Shown here one piece after another: positions 28,702 to 40,147 of a stretch of 64,000 bases of DNA. The notes beneath the pieces were generated by a model. That model did not search any database. It saw nothing but the letters and a program-made list of their open reading frames with translations, and was not told the origin of the DNA. Position numbers and translations under genes: made by a program. Numbering within the stretch: the stretch's first letter is position 1; every line of letters starts with the position of its first letter. The stretch spans positions 1 through 64,000 of the forward strand of contig JAUJYZ010001418.1 in NCBI GenBank assembly GCA_033675265.1. Direction: 5' to 3'. Source of the DNA: Actinostola sp. cb2023. Its lineage: Eukaryota > Cnidaria > Anthozoa > Actiniaria > Actinostolidae.

Positions 28702-29877
28702 CAACACCCCACACTGCCTCCTTAAATAATGACACTGAATTTTTTTAATACGGATTTTAACTTCATGATGTATATGAGAAAACTGTACGACAAGGTTGCG
28801 GGATATCAGCTAGTTTTTGTTAATACTGTGTATACTTTCATTTCATGAGTGTTTTGTTTTTGAATCAAAGCAGACCTTTCGGATAAATCCAGATGAATTA
28901 CAAATTCAAATACTTCGCTTAGGTTGTCCTGAGAAGCATAACAGTTCTTTGTATGTTGCTATTGTCTCTCGACCCCCCACTTATCTCATTATTATCCACA
29001 AATGGAATTGACGATTCACCTGCACCTCGAACGTTTTATCGGCTTCATTTGAAACGAAGTCAGTTTGTATTGTTTCAAAGGTTTAAAATTAAAAAAAAAA
29101 AAACTTTTAGCCACAGAGGTCAGGTTGCAAAGTACCAAATGTTATTAAACCGACAGAAACTGAAATGATGAAATTGATCAAATATGCGCGCGGCTTTTCG
29201 CTAAATTTACCGAAAAATAATAAGAATAAAAATGCTGGAATGTGTTCTGTGTTATCGAAAAAAAATGCGTTGTATATTTGGTCACGTGATCGTATTGTTA
29301 TTAATATTTGGTGACATAAATAAGTTGTTCTGAAGCCAAGAAAGAGCTGTGTTAATGTTTGTCGCACTTTGAAGTCAAAACTGAAAATTTAATAAAACCA
29401 TTTTGTAAGAACAAGAATTGAATTCCTATATCGCTGTTGCCTACAAAGATTGTACTATTGCCGCAGGTAAGAATAATATTTGATATTTTATAACAAGATT
29501 AAATAGAGTATAGAATAGAAAAATAACTTTGAATGATACAGTTTTTGCTTCACATTTTCAACATATAGTTTCCAATCATATTGGGTCACTTTACAGACTT
29601 ATTTGACTTTCATTTTCAAGGTATTTCAAACATTTTAGTTTCTCGAAGTGATTACACTAATTATGTACTTGGTTTTGTGTTGCTTGTATAAGACTGTTTT
29701 CTTGTTTGTGATGAAAAATCCTAGTTTACCAACTACGTGTAGCTTGCATGCCAAAAATATGTCAATAAATGTAAAACGAAGTGATTAATATTGTTTACAT
29801 TTTTATGTATTGCAGGAAACCTTACTGTCATCCGTGATACGTTTGTATACTCGACGGGTTGGCTCAGTATCAAGACC
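28702..29877. other. SELENOO 3' flank and GluR-A 5' region
   Basis: The two genes are only 1.2 kb apart and co-oriented. A donor-like GCCGCAG|GTAAGAAT at 29466/29467 and an acceptor TATTGCAG|GAAACC at 29815/29816 suggest a noncoding first exon of GluR-A ending at 29466, joined to the exon with the start codon. No TATA box is evident. I see no other gene. Confidence 0.5.
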
Positions 29878-29959
29878 ATGAAGACATGTTTATTGCTGAG
29901 CGTTTTTGTTCTGTTTTACAAGCCAGTGTTCTTGGCTCCTCCATCAACAGCAACTATTG
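29878..29959 (+). CDS. GluR-A exon 1: signal peptide
   Basis: ATG at 29878 opens a short exon encoding a basic start, a hydrophobic stretch ([10 protein letters not shown]) and a small-residue region, a typical signal peptide. It ends in phase 1 before GTAAATG. The exon probably starts at 29816 with 5' UTR. Same phase and similar length as each copy of the GluR-B first exon. Confidence 0.85.
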
Positions 29960-32900
29960 GTAAATGATGATGGTTATGTTGCTTTTGTTGTTGTTGTTTG
30001 ATGGCGTTGTTGATGATAATGTTCAGTTGCAGTCGTTAATGATGCCGCTGCTGTCATAATGATGATGATGATGGTGTTGTTGATGATGGTGATGATGATG
30101 GTGTTGTTGATGATGATGGTGGTGATGATGGTGTTGGTAAATGATGATGTTGGTAATGATGGTGTTGTTGATGATGGTGATGATGACGATGGTGTTGATG
30201 ATGATGGTGTTGTTGATGATGATGGTGTTGTTGATGATGATGGTGTTGTTGATGGTGTTGATGATGATGGTGTTGTTGTTGATGAAGTTGTTGGTAATGG
30301 TGTTGTTGTTGATGGTGTTGATGATGATGGTGTTGATGATGATGATGGTGTTGTTGATGATGGTGTTGATGATGGTGTTGTTGTTGTTATTGATGATGGT
30401 GTTGATGATGATGGTGTTGTTGATGATGGTGTTGTTGATGGTATTGATGATGGTGTTGTTGATGGTGTTGATGATGGTGTTGTTGATGATGGTGATGATG
30501 ATGATGGTGTTGATGATGATGGTGTTGATGATGATGGTGGTGATGATGGTGTTGGTAAATGATGATGTTGGTAATGATGGTGTTGTTGATGATGGTGATG
30601 ATGATGATGGTGTTGATGATGATGGTGTTGATGATGATGGTGTTGTTGATGATATTGATGATGGTGTTGTTGATGGTGTTGATGATGATGATGGTGTTGA
30701 TGATGATGGTGTTGTTGATGATGGTGTTGATGATGTTGATGATGATGGTGTTGTTGATGATGGTGTTGATGATGATGGTGTTGTTGATGATGGTGTTGTT
30801 GATGATATTGATGATGGTGTTGTTGATGATGGTGTTGATGATGATGGTGTTGATGATGATGGTGTTGTTGATGGTGTTGATGATGATGGTGTTGTTGATG
30901 ATGGTGTTGATGATGGTGTTGTTGATGATGGTGTTGATGATGGTGTTGTTGTTGATGGTGTTGATGATGATGGTGTTGTTGATGATGGTGATGATGATGG
31001 TGTTGTTGTTGTTGTTGTTGATGATGATGTTGTTGATGATGGTGATGATGATGGTGTTGTTGTTGTTGATGATGATGTTGTTGATGATAATGTTGTTGTT
31101 GATGGTGTTGATGATGATGGTGTTGATGATGATGGTGTTGTTGTTGATGGTGTTGTTGATGATGGTGTTGTTGTTGTTGATGATGATGTTGTTGATGATA
31201 ATGTTGTTGTTGATGGTGTTGTTGATGGTGTTGTTGATGATGGTGTTGATGATGGTGTTGATGATGATGATGATGATGGTGTTGATGATGATGGTGTTGA
31301 TGATGGTGTTGATGATGATGGTGTTGTTGTTGTTGTTGTTGTTGATGATGATGGTGTTGTTGATGATGGTGTTGATGATGGTGTTGTTGATGATGATGGA
31401 GTTGTTGTTGATGATGGTGTTGATGATGGTGTTGTTGTTGATGATGGTATTGATGATGTTATTTCTTTACTGTTCTATGTTTCCTCGCAGCGTTCATATC
31501 CATCATAAAGGACAGCCAAAGTGTAAAAGCCGTCCAGTCAGCGGTATCACAAGTGAATGGTGACCCCTCGGTACTGCCTTTTACAACACTAAAGCTATCA
31601 GACTCGACGTACAGCAGCAACAAAGTCCTCGAGTATGGTAAGGCTTTAGAGGGGCGTTTTATCCACAGGATTTAAAGCCAATGGGTTACCTGTGCTCGTA
31701 TGAGACCGAGAGTGAATGAGTCGAGGGGAGTAGACTCAGTCGCTCTCGGTGACGCTTATCACAGGTAACCCATCGAGGGTTCGAAACATCTTTTTACTTC
31801 TGACTTTTAGCAAGTCTTCTTTGTTTGTTCTGCTATTTTAGCGGCAAATCTTACTTCTGACAATACCCTGGCGCTATTCCTCGATGGCGATTCAACACCC
31901 TCTCAAGAACTGGTCAGCAGTCTCCTTCAGATCCCCTTATTATCCACCCATCCAAGGCATCACGACCATACGAGGTTTAACGTCATGTCATTGGCTGCGA
32001 GTAAAAGGGACGTCAATCAAGCCATACGTGACGTCATTAAACATTACCAGTGGACAACCGTGTTGGTGTTGTTTGACGGTGAGTTGCGTGACGAAGCGTC
32101 ATATGGTAGCGTGACGTTTCTGTATATTTTGATCTAGTACGTTGGCGTGATGAAGCGTCACATGGTAAATAACGTGACGTTTCTGTATTTTTTTATCTAG
32201 TACGTTGGCGTGATGAAGCGTCAGGTTTCCTGGCAATCCTGACATCTGACGTGGAACGCAAGGTACTGGAGATCATCCTTGACCAGGAAGGCAAACTATT
32301 CGACGAAACGAAGAAGAAGTTAAAACAATTGAACAACAAACTTGTGGAAGTCATCACTTTGTTTTGTGACGCAGAGTTCGTCCCGGTCGTAATGGAGGAG
32401 GTACTTAATCATAATCATAATCATAATCATAATCATAATAACAACAACAACAAAATAACAAAAAATGCTTTATTTAAACTGGAAAATCCATCAGTATTGA
32501 AAAACACTGGTCTTTCTTTTTTCTTTTTTCTTTTCTTCCTTCCTCTTCCCTTCCTCTCGTTTTCTATCTGTCTTTTCTTGTTTTATTTGCTTTCTGCATT
32601 TAGATTTGTTTTATTGAAATAACTAATATTATTATCTTGTATTTTGCTCTTTTAGAATGAAGCACCATGTAATAATATTAGCTACGTTCTAAAAAGACCA
32701 AAATATAGGATAATGATATAAGTTGCCTTTCAGTTTCGTGGGGTTTTCAGTTTCGTGGGGTCTTACATGAAACACTGTCCGAATATTCGTTCTTCTTTTG
32801 TGTGAAATCTACAGGTGCACAGCTTTCGCTCGCGAACCGCTGAAAGAGCACATCACTGGGTACTAGCTGACATGGTAAGGCGACAGCTCAACTGCACTAA

Positions 32901-35900
32901 TATGTGTGGGTTACCTGTGGTACTTAATAGAAGAGGGCAGACTGGAACCTCGTTGTCATTCCCATTTCTCTTCTTTTCTTTCACTCGCCACAGGAAGCCC
33001 ATGTAGTGAGAATAAAGTTTATTATTTTATAATACTAATCTCGAACCCAGATCTCTCACAGTCTCTCAAGGTCGTGCCTGTTTTCTATTCAGGACGGGAT
33101 CTGGGATCAAGATAAATTATTTTCTTCTTACGTGATTGACAGCTGCCTTCATTCACCATGGTAACCGAGCCGTCTCAAATTGTGTTGGCGTTTACACCTC
33201 ACATTGAAACAAACGTGCACTCGCAACGCTTAATGACTGACCTGTCAGCGAGTATGACGACCATCAAAGTAAGTGGATTATTGAGCCCACAGTATTGTGA
33301 ACATGCGGTCATGAACTTGTGCCTGCGATCAATGGTAATGCGGTTCTATTCACGAGTGGTGAGATGTATAAACTTATCGCCAGACGTAACTGCTTACGTC
33401 AGACTTTCAGCCCCAGTCAGAATTTAGTTTATTTTTAGTTTAAGTTCGTTGGTTCGTTGAAGGTGAATTCACCGATAAATTGCTTAAGTATAATTTTAGA
33501 CTTGAATATCAAAGAAAAGACGAAAGACTAAAACCAGGATAAAAAAAACGTTTTATTAGTTCTTCTGTGTTGGTGATATTACTTGCGCTCTCGAGCAGTG
33601 ATTATCGTCTCATAATCACTGGTCGCTCGACCAATCACAGCATGAGAAACTCTATATTCAAGTCAAAAAATTAAACTAATGTATTGTATTGCATTGTCAA
33701 AAACGTCCGGCTTTAAAATTTATGCAACTCTACCCAGGCTTTCCTTGATTTAATTGTGACGAGTCTCTGGTAGAGATTGGGGAAACTATCGTTCCTGAGG
33801 CCATTACCTTATTTGGTAATAAAATTCCATATTTGGTGTGATTGTTTCGCACGGTTTAACAAGTGTTCAACGAGCGACGGTGATTGTTTTTTATCGACGT
33901 GCAATCTCACTACTGAAAATACTTTGATGACTATATTTTTTCGTTAACAAGTGAGTTTACTGTGTTTCGTTTCTTCACAGAACCATTCGTACTACTTGTA
34001 TGACTCAGTGTTGACCTTTGCTCATGCGCTAGATAAGGTCATCACGAAAGGTCAGTGGGTCACGGAGACTAAGATGCTCAACGTTGAAGAGACTAAGAAT
34101 GGAATAAAGATCCTCAATGAAATGAAAATGGTATTGGATTTCGATATTCTTCACTTGTTTATTTAGATTGAATTAATATTGATATTTCATTCTTTGCAGG
34201 TGAATACGGTTGGTGCTACAGGGCCAATTAGTTTCAATAGTACAGGAGATCGAAAAGGAATGATTCTAGATGTCATGAACTTGCTATCGAATACATTTGT
34301 AAAGGTATCATTACAGAGAAAAGCATCATCACTATCATCATCATCATCATATCATACATCACCATCATCATCATCATTCATACCGCCAACAATATCATCA
34401 TCATCACTATCATTATACATGTACATCATCATCATATCATACATCACCATCACCGCCATCATTCATACCGCCAACAATATCATCATCGTCTCTGTCATCG
34501 TCATCATCATCATCAGCACCTGCATTTCGGGGCGCCCGGGCCTCGGCAGTGATAGAAGTCAGGGCGTGCAGGCCTGCGTGCCTGAATTTGGGGGAGTGTA
34601 GGCATTAGGGTGTAAAGTGTTGAGAGTTAGGGTGTAGGACTTAGGGCTTAGCGCGCACTACCATCACCACCACCATCCATACCTCCAACAATATCATCAT
34701 CATCGTCGTCACTGTCATCGTCACCATCATACATCACTACCACCATCATCATCATCACATAATGATATATGAATTGTTGTTTTAACCGAGTCTTTGTTTA
34801 TTAGATGGGAAATTGGAGTTCTGCGGGCCTCAAAATAAATGGTGTTGCCGAGCAGAATAGAAAGTCTGGTGAAACCATTCCATTGAACAAGTTGAACAGA
34901 AAAATTAAAGTGTTAGTAGCTAGGGTAAGCTACCGCAATAGAGAATAAAATGTACTATCGATTCGTTTATTTATTTATATTGTCCATTCCTATTTTCATT
35001 CCTTGTCTCCTTCCTTCATTATCTCCTTCCCTCCTTCCTTCCTTCCTTCCTTCCTTCCTTCCTTCACGCCATCTTTCCTACGTTTGCTTTATTCCTTGCT
35101 CGTTTCTTTAGGATTCACCGTTCCTAATAGTCGAAAAAGACACCAAAACGGGCAAGGAAAAGATGGAAGGCTACAGCGTCGATCTAGTTGCAGCCATCGC
35201 CAATATTCTACACTTCAGCTACCAAGTCGTCGAGGCTCCCGACGGTATGTACGGCACGCAGCAATCAGACGGCTCGTTCAATGGCATCATTGGGGAATTG
35301 ATGAAGAAGGTAAGAACAATAACTTGGAAGGGAAAAAGAAAGGAAAGAAGAAAGGGAGAATGGAATGGAGGATTGAATGGTCGGATGGATGGATGGGTGG
35401 ATGGATGAATGGATGGTCAGGATGGATGGATGGATGGATGAATGGATGGATGAATGGATGGGAAATAGATGCATAGATGAATGAGGGAGGATTGAATGGA
35501 TGGATGGATGGATGGATGGATGGATGGATGGGTGAATGGATGGAATGAATGAATGAATGAATGGTTGGATGGATGGATGGGTGAATGGATGATGAATGGA
35601 TGGATGGATGGGAAATAGATGCATAGATGAATGAGGGAGGGGATTGAATGGGTGAATGAATGAATGAATGGTTAGAAGTATGAATATAACGTACATATAT
35701 GACATTACTGTGTTCAGAAGGCTGATATATCTGCTGCACCGCTGACCATCACCTCAGAGCGGCTCAACCACATCATGTTCAGCAAACCATTCATGCAGTT
35801 CTCAATGGACATCTTGTCGCAAAAACCAAAGGATGGAGATATTGACATCCTGGCCTTCATGATGCCTTACTCCATCCCCGTCTGGTTAATGACCTTGGCT

Positions 35901-38900
35901 TGCCTCGCTTTTATGACCCTGATGTTGACAGCTATCAATCATTTCAGCCCATTTGGTGACAAGTATGTTGCCATAGCAATAGGAAGTCAGATAACAATCG
36001 CACGTGTTGCCGTATAAATTAATCCAGTGTTCACACTAGACAATTAGTTCTTCAATAGATGATGTAATGACACAGGCAGCCCAACCATTGCTTATTGGAT
36101 TATTTAGTAGCCTCAGAAGCAATGGTTGGGCTGCCTGTGGTAATGATTGTGATTGTTCTGCTAGACATGGAGACAATGATGGAACAGGAGTGGAGTTCAG
36201 CGTTTTTAACAGTTTTTGGTTTTCCCTGGCATCCATGCTGTGCCAAGGTGCTGATAATACTCCAAAATCATTCTCAGGTACAACGTTAACTAAATACATA
36301 CAACGTTAACTACATACATACAACGTTAACTACATACATACAACGTTAACTACATACATACAACGTTAACTACATACATACAACGTTAACTACATACAAC
36401 GTTAACTACATACAACGTTAACTACATACAACGTTAACTACATACAACGTTAACTACATACAACGTTAACTACATACAACGTTAACTACATACAACGTTA
36501 ACTACATACAACGTTAACTACATACAACGTTAACTACATACAACGTTAACTACATACAACGTTAACTACATACAATACAACGTTAACTACATACAACGTT
36601 AACTACATACAACGTTAACTACATACAACGTTAACTACATACAACGTTAACTACATACAACGTTAACTACATACAACGTTAACTCCAGTTTTTCTTCTTT
36701 TGTTTCCCTATTTCTTCTTTCATCCTTTTTATCTTTTTTTCTCCTTTCCCTCTTGCTTCGTTAATCCTTCTCCCCTTGCTTGACACCTTGTTTGCTTCAT
36801 TCTCTCATTCTTTATCTCCCTCCTTCCTTCCTATTTTCTTTCTTCCCATTACTTCTTCTTTCCAGATCTGCCCATTATTCAACTCATTTTCTATCATTTT
36901 CAGGTCGAATTCTCGTTGGTTGTTTCTGGTTTTGTATCCTTATTTGGATATCGACATACACGGCAAACTTGGCCGCGTTTTTTTCTTTTCGTGACACAAT
37001 TCTCGGTGTGAATAGTCTACAAGACATTATTGATCAAGAGTATGTGCTGCACATCATATCTGGTACTTCCTTGGAACAGACTTTTAACACCTCTAATTAC
37101 GGGACATACAAGTAAGGGTTGTAAGAAAAGAGAGATAGGGAGAAAAGGAAAGAAGGAAGGAAGGAAGGAAGGAAGGAAGGAAGGAAGGAAAGAAGGAAAG
37201 AAAAAAAAGGAAGGAAGGAAGGAAGCAAAGAAGGAAAGAACGAACGAAGGAACAGAAGAAAGGAACTAAAGAAAGAAAAGAAGGAAGGAGGCAAAGAAGG
37301 AAGGAATGAACTATAGAAAAGACCGAAAGAAAAGAAGAAAAGAAAGAAAGAAAGGAAGGAAAGATCGATAGAAAGGAACGAAAGAAAGGAAGGAAGGTAG
37401 CAAGTAAGCAAGCATCTCACATAACGTTATCACATTTAAAGGAAACTTTACCAAAATATGTTGGCTGAGAAGTCTATTGTGAAAACTTTGGAAGACGGCC
37501 TTAAAGCGGTGCGTGCTAATGTCAAACATCTCCACATGGAAGAACATCCCTATGCAGAATCTCACGTCCATCTAAAACCTTGTGACCTGGTATCTAGTAA
37601 GTAAACAATACTCTCATTTGCAAATACAATATTTATTCACAATTTATGTTTCAATCAGCTTAACCAGTACCCCACGTGATTATAGCTGACCTGTTCAGCG
37701 AGGAGAACTAAGCATTAGCGCCCAGGTGTCCTTCTTAGAGGAGTGTCGGTCTTAGAGGGGAGTCCGTAATAAAGGAATGTCCGTATTAGAGAGGTGTCCG
37801 GTTAACAAAAGTGTCCGTCTTAGAGAAGTGTCCGTAATAGAGGGTTGATCGTATTAGAGAGGTGTCCGGTTTACAAAAGTGTCCGTCTTAGAGGGGTGTT
37901 CGTAATAGAGGGTTGATCGGATTAGAGAGGTGTCCGGTTAACCAAAGTGTCCGTCTTAGAGGGGTGTCCGTAATAGAGGGTTGATCGGATTAGAGAGGTG
38001 TCCGGTTAACAAAAGTGTCCGTCTTAGAGGGGTGTCCGTAATAGAGGGTTGATCGGATTAGAGAAGTGTCCGGTTTACAAAAGTGTCCGTCTTAGAGGGG
38101 TGTCCGTAATAGAGGGTTGATCGGATTAGAGAGGTGTCCGGTTAACAAAAGTGTCCGTCTTAGAGGGGTGTCCGTAATAGAGGGTTGATCGGATTAGAGA
38201 AGTGTCCGGTTTACAAAAGTGTCCGTCTTAGAGGGGTGTCCGTAATAGAGGGTTGATCGGATTAGAGAAGTGTCCGGTTTACAAAAGTGTCCGTCTTAGA
38301 GGGGTGTCCGTAATAGAGGGTTGATCGGATTAGAGAAGTGTCCGGTTTACAAAAGTGTCCGTCTTAGAGGGGTGTCCGTAATAGAGGGGATGATCGGATT
38401 AGAGAAGTGTCCGGTTTACAAAAGTGTCCGTCTTAGAGGGGTGTCCGTAATAGAGGGTTGATCGGATTAGAGAAGTGTCCGGTTTACAAAAGTATCCGTC
38501 TTAGAGGGGTGTCCATAATAGAGGGTTGATCGGATTAGAGAGGTGTCCGGTTTACAAAAGTGTCCGTCTTAGAGGGGTGTCCGTAATAGAGGGTTGATCG
38601 GATTAGAGAAGTGTCCGGTTTACAAAAGTGTCCGTCTTAGAGGGGTGTCCGTAATAGAGGGTTGATCGGATTAGAGAGGTGTCCGGTTTACAAAAGTGTC
38701 CGTCTTAGAGGGGTGTCCGTAATAGAGGGTTGATCGGATTAGAGAGGTGTCCGGTTTACAAAAGTGTCCGTCTTAGAGGGGTGTCCGTAATAGAGGGTTG
38801 ATCGGATTAGAGAGGTGTCCGGTTTACAAAAGTGTCCATCTTAGAGGGGTGTCTGTAATAGAGGGTTGATCGGATTAGAAAAGTGTCCGGTTTACAAAAG

Positions 38901-39920
38901 TGTCCATCTTAGAGGGGTGTCTGTAATAGAGGGTTGATCGGATTAGAGAAGTGTCCGGTTTACAAAAGTGTCCATCTTAGAGGGGTGTCTGTAATAGAGG
39001 GCTGATCGGATTAGAGAGGTGTCCGGTTTACAAAAGTGTCCATCTTAGAGGGGTGTCTGTAATAGAGGGCTGATCGGATTAGAGAAGTGTTTGAGTGACG
39101 TATTTATTAGAATACTGATTGTGTTTTCAAGTCAAGGGGTTCATGGGCGTCAGAGGCTACGGGTTTGCTATGAACAAAGACTTCCCGTACACTACCAACA
39201 TATCAGTTGCGCTGCTGAAGCTGCAAGAGACTGGCGTCATAGAAGACTTAAAGCGCAAGTGGTGGAACTATCGAAGTCAGTGCCACCAGAGTTCCAATCG
39301 TATGTATTTATTTGTGTCGTTTGTGGTAGAATGAAAAAAAAATTGACTTCCCCTTATTTGGTAGCAAAAGTCCTTATATGGTAACTAAACTTCAATTCCA
39401 TCAGTATTTGGTAATAAAATTCCTTATATGGTAACTAAGCTTCAGTTATAAAGCGCATTTGATCATATGCAAATGTTAATTTGCGATACAAAATATAAAA
39501 TATTATTATTATTATTAAATTCCATATTTGGTATTAAAATTCTTTATATGGTAACTAAATGCTATATATGGTGTGTCGCCATTTATTTCGCTCGTTCCCA
39601 GTCTCTATCAGACGGAAAACGATTGTCTATGATTCTTTATATGAAAAATGCTTCCAATACAATACAATACAATATTTGTTATTTATAGCTTGAATTATAC
39701 AATTTTAGGTTGCCTTCATTAAGTGTAAAATATCTCGATCTACTACTTTTCAGAAAAACCCACTGATCGTCTTGGTCTAGCTAACATGGTTGGTGTTTAT
39801 ATGCTGATTGCTGTTGGGTGCATTCTGAGTATGATATCCATGCTGATGGAGATGTTGTGGATGAAGAAGGGAGAAGCAATAAAGAACATCATGTGCTCCA
39901 TCTTTCACACGAAGTACGAG
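29878..39920 (+). CDS. Ionotropic glutamate receptor A (GluR-A)
   Basis: Sixteen exons: 29878-29959, 31491-31637, 31842-32078, 32201-32400, 32815-32874, 33143-33268, 33981-34130, 34200-34304, 34805-34924, 35112-35309, 35718-35962, 36165-36277, 36904-37111, 37442-37596, 39132-39299, 39754-39920. Every junction is GT...AG, the frame is continuous, total 2,481 nt (827 codons). Layout: signal peptide, amino-terminal domain, ligand-binding S1, TM1, pore loop, TM3 with YTANLAAF, S2, TM4: a tetrameric glutamate-gated cation channel of the plasma membrane. Ligand-pocket equivalents are visible: PLTITSER (Pro, Thr, Arg), SGTS, and a Glu in HMEEH. The Q/R/N pore position is Cys (MLCQG). Subfamily (AMPA/kainate-like or an invertebrate class) cannot be fixed without a tree. 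The last exon after 39920 is not identified. Paralog of GluR-B at 50652. Confidence 0.95.
31491..34924 (+). CDS. GluR-A exons 2-9: amino-terminal domain
   Basis: Eight exons encode a ligand-binding-like ANF-receptor fold. Recognisable parts are VQSAVSQVN near the start, [23 protein letters not shown] (the YKW..V..L strand common to these domains), [11 protein letters not shown], and [12 protein letters not shown] near the end. These domains drive subunit assembly in iGluRs. Exon 9 ends with KIKVLVAR, leading into S1. Confidence 0.9.
31680..31773. mobile_element. Hairpin in GluR-A intron 2
   Basis: Inverted arms atgggttacctgtg / cacaggtaacccat with inner pairing of gaccgagag and ctctcgg. About 94 bp. 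Target duplication not resolved. Confidence 0.6.
32086..32217. repeat. Duplicated 3' splice site before GluR-A exon 4
   Basis: A 63-bp unit containing the intron end and the first bases of exon 4 (tctag|tacgttggcgtgatg) occurs at 32133 and again at 32196, with a third partial copy at 32086. The distal acceptor (exon from 32201) keeps the frame. The proximal acceptor at 32136-32137 would give eleven codons and then TAA. Confidence 0.85.
34323..34765. repeat. CAT-rich simple repeats in GluR-A intron 8
   Basis: Repeated (CAT)n/(ATC)n blocks with atcatacatcaccatcatc and cataccgccaacaatatcat segments, plus a diverged ttagggtgta patch near 34600-34650. Non-coding. Confidence 0.85.
35112..35962 (+). 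CDS. GluR-A exons 10-11: S1 and TM1
   Basis: Exon 10 (35112-35309) encodes [10 protein letters not shown]...[15 protein letters not shown].....DG.YG, the S1 half of the clamshell. Exon 11 (35718-35962) encodes [21 protein letters not shown], and TM1 ([18 protein letters not shown]). The Arg of TSER aligns with the invariant residue that binds the agonist alpha-carboxylate. Confidence 0.93.
35385..35690. repeat. GGAT/GAAT tetranucleotide array
   Basis: About 300 bp of ggat, gaat and ggaatgga units in GluR-A intron 10, with a duplicated gggaaatagatgcatagatg segment at 35460 and 35610. Long minus-strand frames of Ile/His/Pro/Ser here are artefacts. Confidence 0.92.
36063..36149. mobile_element. 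Hairpin in GluR-A intron 11
   Basis: Arms cacaggcagcccaaccattg and its complement, with outer pairing of taatga. The same ccacaggcagcccaa core appears at 19727, 20082 (inverted) and, slightly changed, 57853. It nearly fills the 202-bp intron. Confidence 0.75.
36165..37111 (+). CDS. GluR-A exons 12-13: pore loop, TM3, start of S2
   Basis: Exon 12 (36165-36277) encodes [17 protein letters not shown], the re-entrant pore helix; the Q/R/N selectivity position is Cys. Exon 13 (36904-37111) encodes the [16 protein letters not shown] helix, the gate motif [10 protein letters not shown] (canonical form SYTANLAAF) and SGTSLEQTF of S2. Confidence 0.93.
36283..36685. repeat. Minisatellite, 20- then 16-bp units
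   Basis: About five copies of catacatacaacgttaacta followed by roughly twenty copies of the 16-bp catacaacgttaacta in GluR-A intron 12. The change of unit length suggests that a 4-bp deletion variant took over the array. Each unit holds the palindrome aacgtt. Confidence 0.95.
37130..37400. repeat. GGAA-rich purine array
   Basis: (GGAA)n and (GAAA)n purine tract of about 270 bp in GluR-A intron 13, starting about 20 bp after the exon 13 donor. All purine on the coding strand. Confidence 0.93.
37442..39299 (+). CDS. GluR-A exons 14-15: S2 lobe
   Basis: Exon 14 (37442-37596) encodes [20 protein letters not shown]...[14 protein letters not shown], containing the acidic residue expected at the amino-group-binding site. 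Exon 15 (39132-39299) encodes [32 protein letters not shown], the characteristic end of the iGluR S2 lobe. The 1.5 kb intron between them is filled by a tandem repeat. Confidence 0.93.
37735..39090. repeat. 68-bp higher-order repeat of four 17-mers
   Basis: About 20 copies of a 68-bp unit in GluR-A intron 14. The unit itself is four diverged 17-mers in fixed order: tccgtcttagaggggtg, tccgtaatagagggttg, atcggattagagaagtg, tccggtttacaaaagtg. The first copies at the left edge are more irregular. Non-coding. Confidence 0.95.
39355..39560. repeat. Scattered copies of the tttggtaa/ccatat motif
   Basis: In GluR-A intron 15 the phrases ttccttatatggtaactaa and ttccatatttggtattaaa recur several times. 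They are in the opposite orientation to, and clearly related to, the 20-bp satellite of GluR-B intron 3. Further single copies lie near 33805-33839 and 63866-63895. Confidence 0.65.
39754..39920 (+). CDS. GluR-A exon 16: TM4
   Basis: Encodes [20 protein letters not shown], the start of the last transmembrane helix, then [18 protein letters not shown], the cytoplasmic start of the C-tail. GAG|GTAATT at 39920 is a possible donor. If it is not spliced, the frame runs 56 more codons through a hairpin element to TGA at 40089-40091. The true C-terminus is therefore undecided. Confidence 0.85.
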
Positions 39921-39929
39921 GTAATTAAA

Positions 39930-40147
39930 GCCACTGTACATTGTACCACAATCCTTTGCGCGCATAAACCACCGTGGTTTATGCGCGCAAAGGATTGTGG
40001 TAAAATGTACAGAGTTTTGAAAACGTTAAAATTTGCCAGTGTGAAGCTGTTGCCAGCTTTATTCGTGTTCAACGGCTGTAGGAAAGTTTGAGATCTAAGT
40101 GGTACTGATTTAGGTTTGCAAAGGATTATGGTACAATGGACAGCCGC
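39930..40147. mobile_element. Inverted-repeat element after GluR-A TM4 exon
   Basis: Contains a near-perfect hairpin at 39945-40001 (accacaatcctttgcgcgca ... tgcgcgcaaaggattgtggt). Another related end, gcaaaggattatggtacaat, lies at 40117, so a longer element with ends at about 39930 and 40147 is likely. It begins ten bases after the last identified GluR-A exon. Confidence 0.65.

Noticed and set aside
30059..31480. A 455-codon Met/Leu/Val/Asp frame
   Set aside because: Translation of a (GATGGTGTT)-type repeat in GluR-A intron 1; open in several frames because the repeat lacks stops.
34590..34660. Telomere-like ttagggtg repeats in GluR-A intron 8
   Set aside because: Only a few irregular ttaggg-like phrases; far from a telomeric array and surrounded by CAT repeats.
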